Assembly: GCA_046153875.1 (NCBI GenBank)
Contig: JBJXFE010000022.1
Coordinates: 1 to 48,070 of the forward strand
Direction: 5' to 3'
Length of the DNA: 48,070 nt
Origin: JBJXFE01 sp046153875
Lineage (GTDB): Bacteria > Planctomycetota > Phycisphaerae > Phycisphaerales > UBA1924
The notes under the pieces were generated by a model. That model made no database searches. It was not told the DNA's origin and saw only the letters and a program-made list of their open reading frames with translations. The position numbers were made by a program, and so were the translations under genes. Positions within the stretch are counted from its first letter, which is position 1. Every line of letters starts with the position of its first letter. Of this stretch, positions 22,970 to 30,368 are shown piece by piece.

Positions 22970-24430
22970 ATGACGCACGAGAGAGACCCGCGTCGCCCCC
23001 AGCCCTCGACCACCGGTCCGGTCCCGGGTCGCCCCCACAACGCACCCGCCCGCAACGGATTCGATGCGCTCGACGCGGCAGGCGACGGCGACTTGACGCC
23101 TCCGCGATGCTCGGACTATGACGCCCTCGCGGACCTCTTCCTGGGCGAGCCCGACGGCGTGGCGGCCGTCCGGCGCGCGCAACGCACGCCGCCCTCACCG
23201 CCTCACCGTCTCACCGTCTTACCGTCTGACGCCCAGCCCCCGTCGCCCTCGGAACCCCCGACCGCTCCCGCCCCCGCACGCATCGAGGGCCTCATCATCG
23301 GGCACCTCCCCGTGCTCGCGTCGGCGTGGGTCACCCAGTACGCGCGACACCTGGCCGAGCAGACCAACGCGTGGGTCGGCCTCGTCAAGGCCCGCGCGGG
23401 GCAGGTGTCGGTGGAACTCGTCGGCCCGACCGCCGCCGCGGAACCCGCCATCGCCCCACCCTCCGCGCGTGAAACGCTCGACGCGGCGCTCGCCGAGGGC
23501 GCTCGCGCGGCCCGGCACTGGCTCATCCGCGTGGACGAGCTCGCCGAAGCGCGGCTCGCCGACCTGACGGGCCTCGACGCCGTCACCCTGCTCACCGGCG
23601 CCGACGAGGCCGCCGTCGTCGCCTCCTACCGCACCCTCAAGCTCCTCGGCGAGCACGCGGACGGCGACACGCCCTCGCGCCTCGGCGTGGCGATCATGGG
23701 CGCGAGCACCGACACCGCCCGAGACGCGGCCGCACGCCTCGCCCGCACCGTCCAGGTCCACCTCGGCGTGACCTTGCCGCTGAACGCGTGCGTCCCGCGG
23801 ATCGGCGCGGGGCGGTCCGTCACCCTCTTCCGCGGCGACCTTGCCGGCGGGACCGAGGCCGCCTTGCCCGGGATCGTGGGCGCGATCCGGTCGATGGCCC
23901 CCGCGCCGGCGACCGCACCAGCGCTCGCGCCAGAGCCCATCGAACCGCCGACGCCGGCCGCAGGTCATGGCGTCGCGCCCGCACGGGGCGAACACCCGGC
24001 GGCAACACCGCCGGACGCACCCGGGCCAACGGCGGCGCCCGAGTCCGCCCCAGGCGGCAGCCCCGCAGTGTCGTCCGTCGCCCTGACCGCCCACCTCGAA
24101 GGCTTGCGGGCACTGCCGGCGCGCTGCCCCACCGCGCCCTCGGTCGAAATCGCTGTCGACGCGCACGGACGGGTCCATCTCCTCGCCGACAGCGCGACGA
24201 CGAACCCGGTGGAGCAACTCTTCGCCGCGAGCGGCTGGGCCGCCCTGAACCGCGACTGGGTGGCCCTCGCGGCCGGCGGCGCGGCCGGGTCGGGCGCGGC
24301 CGTGCTGCACGTGTTCACGTCCGACGCGCGGAACGCGCGGGGCCTGCTCGACGCCGACGTGCGGGTCCACCTGCTCGTGCGCACGAGCGTCGCAGGCCAT
24401 CTCGTGACGGTGTGCCGGCCCTTGAACTGA
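22970..24430 (+). CDS. ParA/MinD-like protein lacking a P-loop, partner of the ParA-CBM48 gene
   Basis: 486 residues. Residues 1-105 are Pro-rich and probably disordered. Residues about 105-295 follow the ParA/MinD/FlhG strand order: LIIGHLPVLASAWVTQYARH sits where a Walker A would be but has no GKT/S. Then come LIRVDELAEARLADL, LLTGADEAAVVASYRTLKLL, and RLGVAIMGASTDTARDAA with LARTVQVHLGVTLPLNACVP. A second Pro/Ala linker (about 300-380) leads to a C-terminal ~100-residue domain of unknown type. AAGGAG lies 6 nt before the ATG. It follows the ParA-CBM48 gene by 29 nt. The likely role is a non-catalytic partner of that ATPase; this is inference. Confidence 0.7.
   Translation: MTHERDPRRPQPSTTGPVPGRPHNAPARNGFDALDAAGDGDLTPPRCSDYDALADLFLGEPDGVAAVRRAQRTPPSPPHRLTVLPSDAQPPSPSEPPTAPAPARIEGLIIGHLPVLASAWVTQYARHLAEQTNAWVGLVKARAGQVSVELVGPTAAAEPAIAPPSARETLDAALAEGARAARHWLIRVDELAEARLADLTGLDAVTLLTGADEAAVVASYRTLKLLGEHADGDTPSRLGVAIMGASTDTARDAAARLARTVQVHLGVTLPLNACVPRIGAGRSVTLFRGDLAGGTEAALPGIVGAIRSMAPAPATAPALAPEPIEPPTPAAGHGVAPARGEHPAATPPDAPGPTAAPESAPGGSPAVSSVALTAHLEGLRALPARCPTAPSVEIAVDAHGRVHLLADSATTNPVEQLFAASGWAALNRDWVALAAGGAAGSGAAVLHVFTSDARNARGLLDADVRVHLLVRTSVAGHLVTVCRPLN
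23193..23224. repeat. 8-bp tandem repeat, four units
   Basis: Four near-identical units of the type CCTCACCG (the last two with T substitutions) lie in the Pro-rich linker region of the gene at 22970. The unit length is not a multiple of three, so slippage would shift the frame. Confidence 0.6.
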
Positions 24431-24467
24431 CGGGATCGCACGCGATCACCGCGGGCGTTCCGGGTGG

Positions 24468-25829
24468 TTACGCCGATTCCTTGCGCTGCACGCGGAGGTC
24501 GAGCAGCCGCCGCGGGCGCGCCACGGCCTGCTCGTCGATGACGTACTCCTCGCCCGCGTGGTCGCCCTCGGGCAGCTCGTACATCAGCTCGATCATGACC
24601 TCTTCCATCACCGACCGCAGGGCGCGGGCCCCCGTGTCGCGCGTCGTCGCCTTGACGGCGATCGCCCGCAGCGCCGATTCGGTGAAGGTCAGCTTCGCGT
24701 CCTCGAGCGCGAACAGGTGCTGGTACTGTCGCACCAGCGCGTTGCGCGGCTCGGTCAGGATCGACACCATCGCGTCGATGGAGAGCGGCGTGAGCGGCGC
24801 CAGCACCGGCAGCCGCCCCACGAACTCCGGGATCATCCCGAACTCGATCAGGTCCTCGGGCGTGACCTGCGTGAGCAGGTGGGCGCGCCGGGCCTCCTCA
24901 TCGCGGAAGTCGCCGCCCTCGCCGGTCGTGAACCCGATGCGGGTCTTGCCGGTGCGCCGGCGGATGATGTCCTCCACGCCGACGAACGTGCCGCCGCAGA
25001 TGAACAGGATGTTCGTCGTGTCCACCTGGATGTACTGCTGCTCGGGGTGCTTGCGCCCGCCCTGCGGGGGGACGTTGCTCACAGTGCCCTCGAGCATCTT
25101 GAGCAGGCTCTGCTGCACACCCTCGCCCGAGACGTCGCGCGTGATGCTCACGTTGTTCGACGTCTTGCCGATCTTGTCGATCTCGTCGATATAGATGATC
25201 CCGCGCTGCGCCGACTCCAGGTCGTAGTCCGCGGCCTGGAGCAGTTTCAGCAGCAGGTTCTCGACGTCCTCGCCCACGTAGCCGGCCTCGGTCAGCGTCG
25301 TCGCGTCGCCGATGGCGAACGGCACCTTGAGCATCCGGGCCATCGTCTTGGCCAGCAGCGTCTTGCCCGAGCCGGTGGGCCCGATCATCAGGATGTTCGA
25401 CTTGTCGAGCTCGACGATCCCGCTGTCCTCGCCGCTCACGTGCCGCAGCCGCTTGTAGTGATTGTGCACCGCGACGGACAGCGCCTTCTTGGCGTGGTCC
25501 TGCCCGATGACGTACTGGTCGAGGTGCTCTTTGATCTGCCGCGGCGGCGGGATGTCCGTCAGGATCGACGCGGCCGAGCCGACCCGCTTTCGCTCCTGGC
25601 GGAAAATGTTCTGGCACAGGTCAACGCAGTTGGAGCAGACGAAGACCTCGTTGGGGCCCTCGACCATCGGGCCCACTTCGCGGCTGGTCTTGCCGCAGAA
25701 CGAGCAGGTGGTGATGCGCCGCCCGCGGAACCCCGCGCCACCTCCACCCGTGGCGCCCCCCGATCCCGTGCCGCCCGCCTCACCCGTCGGCGTGCCGCTG
25801 TCGGGTCCGTCTTGCCGGTTCTTGGCCAT
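24468..25829 (-). CDS. clpX: ATP-dependent Clp protease ATP-binding subunit ClpX
   Basis: A 453-residue AAA+ unfoldase that feeds tagged proteins to ClpP. An N-terminal Gly/Thr-rich extension (1-35) is followed by the zinc-binding domain with Cys42, Cys45, Cys65 and Cys68. Walker A is GPTGSGKTLLA (150-160), Walker B is GIIYIDEIDKI, the pore loop is GYVGEDVENLL, and the sensor/arginine region is EFVGRLPVLAPLT. The length is somewhat above the usual ~420 because of the extension. GAGG lies 5 nt before the ATG. clpP is not in the window. It is convergent with the gene at 22970. Confidence 0.96.
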   Translation of the reverse strand: MAKNRQDGPDSGTPTGEAGGTGSGGATGGGGAGFRGRRITTCSFCGKTSREVGPMVEGPNEVFVCSNCVDLCQNIFRQERKRVGSAASILTDIPPPRQIKEHLDQYVIGQDHAKKALSVAVHNHYKRLRHVSGEDSGIVELDKSNILMIGPTGSGKTLLAKTMARMLKVPFAIGDATTLTEAGYVGEDVENLLLKLLQAADYDLESAQRGIIYIDEIDKIGKTSNNVSITRDVSGEGVQQSLLKMLEGTVSNVPPQGGRKHPEQQYIQVDTTNILFICGGTFVGVEDIIRRRTGKTRIGFTTGEGGDFRDEEARRAHLLTQVTPEDLIEFGMIPEFVGRLPVLAPLTPLSIDAMVSILTEPRNALVRQYQHLFALEDAKLTFTESALRAIAVKATTRDTGARALRSVMEEVMIELMYELPEGDHAGEEYVIDEQAVARPRRLLDLRVQRKESA

Positions 25830-25945
25830 TCAATCCTCGCCGGTCCGAAAACACACCCTCCCCAGCGCGATCGCGGAAGTGTATCGACCGCTCGGCGGGG
25901 CGTCTCTAGGGTGCCGCCGTTTCGGGGGTTCCGCCAGCACGAGCC

Positions 25946-26392
25946 CTACCGCGCGCCGCGGGGGTGATCCCCGGGCGGTCTGGGCAACGGCGCACCCGTC
26001 AGGTCGAACCCCGGCTTCGCCACCGCCCCACCGGCTTCCGCAGAGGGCACCGCCCGCTTGAGCACCTTCCCGGGAGGTGTGCCCGCAGCCGGGGCCGCGG
26101 GCGCACCGCCCGAGAACCGCGTCACGATCGCGCGCTTGGCCGCGTCGAACTCCTCCACAGAGAGCTCGCCGCGGTCCCGCATCGCACGCAGGTCGTCCAT
26201 CAGCCCGGCCTGCACCGACGCGTCCTCGCCGCGCAGCACACGCGACCGGTACCACGCGATCGCGAGCCCCGCGACGACGATCGCGACGATCGCCAGGCCC
26301 AGCCACAGGTAGAACTCGGTCAGCGACCCGCGACCGCCGCGCACCCCGCCCGCCTGGGCGAACGGCGCGATCGTGGCAAGGATCGGGACCAT
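25946..26392 (-). CDS. Single-pass membrane protein with SHOCT-like motif
   Basis: 148 residues. There is a hydrophobic or signal-like start (1-15), a clear transmembrane helix (FYLWLGLAIVAIVVAGLAIAW-like, about 27-47), then a cytoplasmic LMDDLRAMRDRGELSVEEFDAAKRAI helix pair of the SHOCT type, and an Ala/Pro-rich tail. SHOCT modules are oligomerisation or membrane-associated helices of unknown role. The start is not supported by a clear ribosome binding site. Confidence 0.65.
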   Translation of the reverse strand: MVPILATIAPFAQAGGVRGGRGSLTEFYLWLGLAIVAIVVAGLAIAWYRSRVLRGEDASVQAGLMDDLRAMRDRGELSVEEFDAAKRAIVTRFSGGAPAAPAAGTPPGKVLKRAVPSAEAGGAVAKPGFDLTGAPLPRPPGDHPRGAR

Positions 26393-26455
26393 GCTTCAGT
26401 CGGCTCCGCACCGATCGGCGGCCGCCCGCCGGTCACGTTCTCCAGAGAGCGCGCG

Positions 26456-27229
26456 TCAGTGGCTGCTCGAACCGGCCGCGTCGCGGATCGGAACGATCAT
26501 GTTCGGCACCACGCGCGACTCGATCAGCTCCTCACCGATGTGAGCCAGGGCGTCGAAGACCGTCGGCAGGTCCTTGATCTCGCCCACGGGGCCGTACTTC
26601 CGCAACGTCAGGTACACGCTGATCGGCTCGGGCGTCGGCTCCCCGCGACGCCCGTCGCGCTCGGCGTTGCGCGTCTTGACCTCGAAGGCCGCCTCGACCT
26701 CGCCGATATTCCGGCCCTGCGGCCCCTGCGCGTCGCGGATGACGACGCCCAGGAGCGGCTGGCAGTCCGTGGGCGTTGCCCCGGGCACGTCCAGCAGGCG
26801 CGCCAGCGGCGAGCCCGCGACGAGTGCCTCGAACACCACCTCGTCCTGGTTCCGCTCCGTCGTGACGTCGAATCCGAAGAGCAGCTCGAGGTAGTCCACG
26901 TCGAGCGGCGAGATGCCCAGGAAGTACGGCGCGACCTCCAGCAGGTGTTTGTGCGGCGCATACGCCTCCGCCAGCGACCCCGGATTCACTACCCCCGATC
27001 GGATGCTCTGGTTGCGGATCGCCATCCACCGGTTCTGCTCCGCGCCGGGGTCGGACTCCAGCGCCAGCTCGTCGCGGTACCGCCGGAACTGCGTCATCGA
27101 CGGGAACTGGCGGCGCACGCGGTCGCACAGGTCCAGCACCGTCTGTCGCTCGCGCGGCAGGTCGAGCTTGAGCGCCAGCTTCTGGTTGACGTAGAAGTCC
27201 GAGCACAGCGCGCGGTAGCTGTCGGACAT
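26456..27229 (-). CDS. Conserved hypothetical protein, 257 residues
   Basis: Soluble, acidic, with no signal peptide and no recognised domain. It begins SYRALCSDFYVNQKLALKLD, contains FPSMTQFRRYRDELALE, ELLFGFDVTTERNQDEVVFEAL cut by turns, and ends in a Ser/His-rich tail. Composition and codon use are like the chromosomal genes around it and the start at 27229 is clean, so I take it as real. AGGAG lies about 11 nt upstream. A 15-bp palindrome lies 33 bp before the start. It is divergent from the lipoprotein gene at 27350. Confidence 0.6.
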   Translation of the reverse strand: MSDSYRALCSDFYVNQKLALKLDLPRERQTVLDLCDRVRRQFPSMTQFRRYRDELALESDPGAEQNRWMAIRNQSIRSGVVNPGSLAEAYAPHKHLLEVAPYFLGISPLDVDYLELLFGFDVTTERNQDEVVFEALVAGSPLARLLDVPGATPTDCQPLLGVVIRDAQGPQGRNIGEVEAAFEVKTRNAERDGRRGEPTPEPISVYLTLRKYGPVGEIKDLPTVFDALAHIGEELIESRVVPNMIVPIRDAAGSSSH

Positions 27230-27261
27230 GGGGCGGCGGCTCCTCTCCCCGGACGATGGGG

Positions 27262-27276
27262 CGACTACTGTAGTCG
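27262..27276. promoter_or_regulatory. 15-bp palindrome in a divergent promoter region
   Basis: CGACTAC-T-GTAGTCG is a perfect palindrome between the divergent starts at 27229 and 27350. It contains TACAGT (minus strand) and TACTGT (plus strand), -10-like on either strand. It is a candidate operator or overlapping promoter. Confidence 0.4.
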
Positions 27277-27349
27277 TGGAGCCCGCGCCCCGGTGACGCG
27301 CGGGGGCTCGATGCACGCCCGTTGCCGATTGCCGACAGGAGATCACGCG

Positions 27350-27673
27350 ATGACCACGACAAACAGGACCCTCGCCCGACTCTCCCTGGGCCTTTCCTTC
27401 GCCTGCGGGCTCGCCACCGCCGCGGCTCTCTCCGGATGCGCGACGTCCGGCGCCGGCGCCAAGGCCGACGCGACCGTCGCCACCATCAACTCCATGTGCC
27501 CGATCGGCGGCGACCCATTCGACAACACCAAGGTGAACGCCTCGATGACGCGCACCTGGAAGGGTGCGAACATCGGGTTCTGCTGCGAGAGCTGCATCTC
27601 GAAGTACGACAAGATGGACGACGCGGGCAAGAGCCGCATCCTCGCGCTCGCCAAAGAGAACAAGGTCGAGTAG
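27350..27673 (+). CDS. Lipoprotein with YHS-like metal-binding domain
   Basis: 107 residues with a lipoprotein signal peptide ending in the lipobox LSGC (Cys about 28), so probably anchored in a membrane facing the periplasm. The mature part has MCPIGGDPF and IGFCCESCISKYDKM, the Cys pattern of small YHS/TRASH-like domains that bind copper or other soft metals. ACAGGAG lies 9 nt before the ATG. It lies 28 nt upstream of the zinc-ribbon membrane gene, with which it may be co-transcribed. Confidence 0.75.
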   Translation: MTTTNRTLARLSLGLSFACGLATAAALSGCATSGAGAKADATVATINSMCPIGGDPFDNTKVNASMTRTWKGANIGFCCESCISKYDKMDDAGKSRILALAKENKVE

Positions 27674-27701
27674 CACAGCGCCGACCGTCGGGAGCGGCCT
27701 C

Positions 27702-28196
27702 GTGAAGCCGTACTCGCTGAACACGCCGACCGCCCGACTCCGTCGAGAGCTGAGATCGTGCGACTTTCGGTGCCCCGCCTGCGCATTCAACCTCCGGGGC
27801 AACCGAACGGCCGCGTGCCCGGAATGCGGACGCGAAATCACCCTCCGCGACCTGCCCGACGCGACGGCCCCGCTGAGCCCCGCAGTCCACTTCGTGGATC
27901 AGCTCGGGGTCACCGTTTCGGGCGTCCTGAACCTGCTCCTCGCGGCGGTCGGGGCGTTTCTCGTGCTGGGGTGGGGCTGGGGGAGCTGGTTCACCGACGA
28001 ACTCTTGCGGGTGGGGCGGGACTCGGTGACGATCTGGGGCATCCACCTCTGCGTGCTCGCGTTCAGTTACTTCGTCTGGATCAACGCGTGGGAACGATGG
28101 AGCTTCGCGTCGTTTCACGCGCAGGTCGCGATCGCGGCGTGGTGCTATCTGCTGACTATCGCCCACGTCGTCGGGATCGCCTCGATCATTCGCTGA
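27702..28196 (+). CDS. Zinc-ribbon membrane protein (paralogue 1)
   Basis: 164 residues. An N-terminal zinc ribbon (about 21-45: CPAC then AACPECG) with the Phe-Asn-Leu-Arg-Gly linker is followed by three or four hydrophobic helices (about 70-95, 105-125, 140-162). GGGAG lies 7 nt before the GTG at 27702. The same layout and the linker (F/Y)NL-x-G recur in the gene at 29782, which also adjoins the dockerin gene. The function is unknown; the cytoplasmic ribbon might bind nucleic acid or protein. Confidence 0.7.
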   Translation: MKPYSLNTPTARLRRELRSCDFRCPACAFNLRGNRTAACPECGREITLRDLPDATAPLSPAVHFVDQLGVTVSGVLNLLLAAVGAFLVLGWGWGSWFTDELLRVGRDSVTIWGIHLCVLAFSYFVWINAWERWSFASFHAQVAIAAWCYLLTIAHVVGIASIIR

Positions 28197-28217
28197 GCGC
28201 GTGCAGCGTCCTCGCGG

Positions 28218-29615
28218 CTACGGGCACCCGATCACGAACTTCGACTGGAAGCACCCGAAGTCCGACACCGTGAACTGCCCGTCCGCGTTGCAGTCGCCGT
28301 AGGCCACCCCGAGCGTGAACCGCGTCTGGAAGCACCCGAAGTCGGCCACTGTCCGCACCCCGTCGCCGGTGCAGTCCGGGTAGCACGGCTGCTCCGGGAA
28401 CGCGCGGAACCGCGTGACGATCAGCTCGCCCGGTCCGGCCTGGCCGTCCGCCGTCGCGACGCCGAAGCCGAAGACATCACCCTTCTGGAGCGAGAACTCC
28501 ACCTGCTTGACGCCCTGCGTGGCGTTGGTCGCGACCAGGCCCGTCGTGCCGTTGACGATGAAGTACGCCGCGTCGTACTCCCCCTCGTCCTCGGAGTAAT
28601 AGTCGAGCTCGGCCTTCACGCAGAAGTCGAAGAGCGACTCGACGGTGAACTCGGTGTACCCGGGCTCGCCCGCGTCGCCGCCGACGACGACCATCTCCTC
28701 GCCGAAAACCCCGCCACCGCCCTGGGCCGTGTCGTCGAGGACCCACCCGAAGTTGGGGATGTGCCCGGCCGTCGCGCGAGCCTTGAGCGAATGGACCGTC
28801 AGCACCCCCGGACCGAACGCGCCGTCGGCCGTGAAGACGCCGAGGCCGAACTTCTGGCGGCCCGTCACGTTGAACGCCCTCGTAAACGCCCCCTGCGTCG
28901 CGTTGTCGATGAACGACGCGTACAGCGGCGGGCTTCCCGGTGCCTGCGTGTAGACGTATCCCTGGTCGAAGTCCTCCTCATCAACAGACGAGTACGCGCC
29001 CTTCGCCGTCACGACCATGTCCATCTGCGTCTGCGTGTGGACGTGCGAGAAGCCCGCGACGCCGCTGTTTCCCCCCACCACCTTCATCACCTGCGGCGGC
29101 AGCAACGCGGCCCCGCCCACGCCCGCGGGCGACTGGCTGTGCGTCCACGTGAGGAACGAGCTGAAGTCCAGCTCGGCGATCGGCACGACGGGTCCGATCG
29201 TCGCCTTGCCGGGTCCGCCCTGGCCATCCGTGGTCGTCACGCCGAGCGCGAAGGTGTCCCCGGCGCGCACAGCAAACTCGGCGGTGAACGGCCCCTGGTT
29301 CGCGTTCGTCGCGATGATGGTCTTGACGCCGTTGACGCTGTAATACACGTGGTCGTAGGCGCCCGTGTCGACGGACTGGTAGGTGCCCGCGAGCGCGACG
29401 CGCCCCGCAACGCAGACCTGGGCTCGATACTCCGTGGAGCCGCCGAAGCCCGCGTTGCCCCCGTTGATCGTCATCGTGAACGGTGTGAGCGCCCCACCGC
29501 CGAACCCGTTGTCGTAGAGCGTCCAGTCGTAGTCCTTGACGTCGGCGCGTGCGGTCGACGCGGCGAGCGCACCGGCCACGAGAGCGAACGACGTGCGGCG
29601 CATCCGTGCGGCCAC
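28218..29615 (-). CDS. Secreted triple-repeat protein with GC-type dockerin tail
   Basis: About 465 residues. A signal peptide (about 1-25, ending TARA) is followed by three homologous domains of ~115-130 residues. Each has a Gly-rich strand start, VVGG-x-(A/S)G-x-x-(G/A)(F/Y), and the motif FxxGDxFxxGVxTxDGQxGPG near its end. The last 55 residues are the double CNADG/DFGCFQ dockerin-like module, closely matching the tail of the protein at 1207-2406 in the mobile element. It is presumably extracellular or on the surface. The GTG at 29615 is chosen because AGGAG lies 7 nt upstream. It is flanked on both sides, on the other strand, by zinc-ribbon membrane paralogues. Confidence 0.83.
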   Translation of the reverse strand: MAARMRRTSFALVAGALAASTARADVKDYDWTLYDNGFGGGALTPFTMTINGGNAGFGGSTEYRAQVCVAGRVALAGTYQSVDTGAYDHVYYSVNGVKTIIATNANQGPFTAEFAVRAGDTFALGVTTTDGQGGPGKATIGPVVPIAELDFSSFLTWTHSQSPAGVGGAALLPPQVMKVVGGNSGVAGFSHVHTQTQMDMVVTAKGAYSSVDEEDFDQGYVYTQAPGSPPLYASFIDNATQGAFTRAFNVTGRQKFGLGVFTADGAFGPGVLTVHSLKARATAGHIPNFGWVLDDTAQGGGGVFGEEMVVVGGDAGEPGYTEFTVESLFDFCVKAELDYYSEDEGEYDAAYFIVNGTTGLVATNATQGVKQVEFSLQKGDVFGFGVATADGQAGPGELIVTRFRAFPEQPCYPDCTGDGVRTVADFGCFQTRFTLGVAYGDCNADGQFTVSDFGCFQSKFVIGCP

Positions 29616-29769
29616 GGTCACACTCCTAGTTTGCCGCCAGGTGAGAGCGGTGCGAACGGACTGGTCCCTCCACTACTCGACCACGTTTCACACCGCGCGG
29701 CCAGCCCCTGGTGCAGATCGAGTCTGCGCGAAGGTCGGATAACACCGGCGACGGGGCGGCCCGCGCCGA

Positions 29770-29775
29770 TATGCT
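29770..29775 (+). promoter_or_regulatory. -10 hexamer for a leaderless zinc-ribbon gene mRNA
   Basis: TATGCT followed by exactly 6 nt and the GTG at 29782. Confidence 0.4.
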
Positions 29776-29781
29776 GCCCAC

Positions 29782-30240
29782 GTGGAGCCGTCGCCGACAA
29801 ACGACCCCGATCAACTCCGCGAGTTCCTCGGCTCGCGCGACGCGCCCTGCCCCGGCTGTGGTTACAACCTGCACGGGCTCACGGGCGATCGATGCCCGGA
29901 GTGCAACGAGGAACTCAGACTCCAGGTCGGGCTCGTCGAGCCGAAGCTCGCGTCGTTCCTGACCGGGTTGATCGGGCTGGCGTGCGGAGCGGGGTTCTTC
30001 GGTGTGCTCGTCGTGTGGATCGGCGTTCTGTGGTTTCGTTCTCGGGGCGGGCCCGGACGACGGGAGCTGGTCGTCGGCCTCGTCGGCCTGATCGTTCAGG
30101 GTGTCGCGCTCTTCCTCTGGCTGTGGTTGCGCCCGCGCGTCCGCGGATTGCCGCTCGCGGTGCGAGTCAGCCAGGCCCTCGCGTGCTGGGTCCTCACGGC
30201 GGTGTGCGTGATCGTCTGCCTTGCGTTCTTTATCAGGTAG
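29782..30240 (+). CDS. Zinc-ribbon membrane protein (paralogue 2)
   Basis: 152 residues. A zinc ribbon (about 23-44: CPGCGYNLHGL then CPECNEEL) is followed by three transmembrane helices (about 58-82, 94-113, 128-150). Same design as the gene at 27702. The GTG start lacks a ribosome binding site but has TATGCT at leaderless spacing. A further motif GGATAAC-x-CCG upstream (29737) is shared with the region before spoVR (30306). Function unknown. Confidence 0.7.
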   Translation: MEPSPTNDPDQLREFLGSRDAPCPGCGYNLHGLTGDRCPECNEELRLQVGLVEPKLASFLTGLIGLACGAGFFGVLVVWIGVLWFRSRGGPGRRELVVGLVGLIVQGVALFLWLWLRPRVRGLPLAVRVSQALACWVLTAVCVIVCLAFFIR

Positions 30241-30368
30241 AGCGCGGTCGGACGGGAGTCGCCCGATCCGCGGGCCGTGGCGCGACGTACAGACAAGTAG
30301 CGTCCGGATAACGCCGATGATGGATGCACGACGCGCCCCCTCCCTCCGCGCACGGTGAAGGACTCGCC

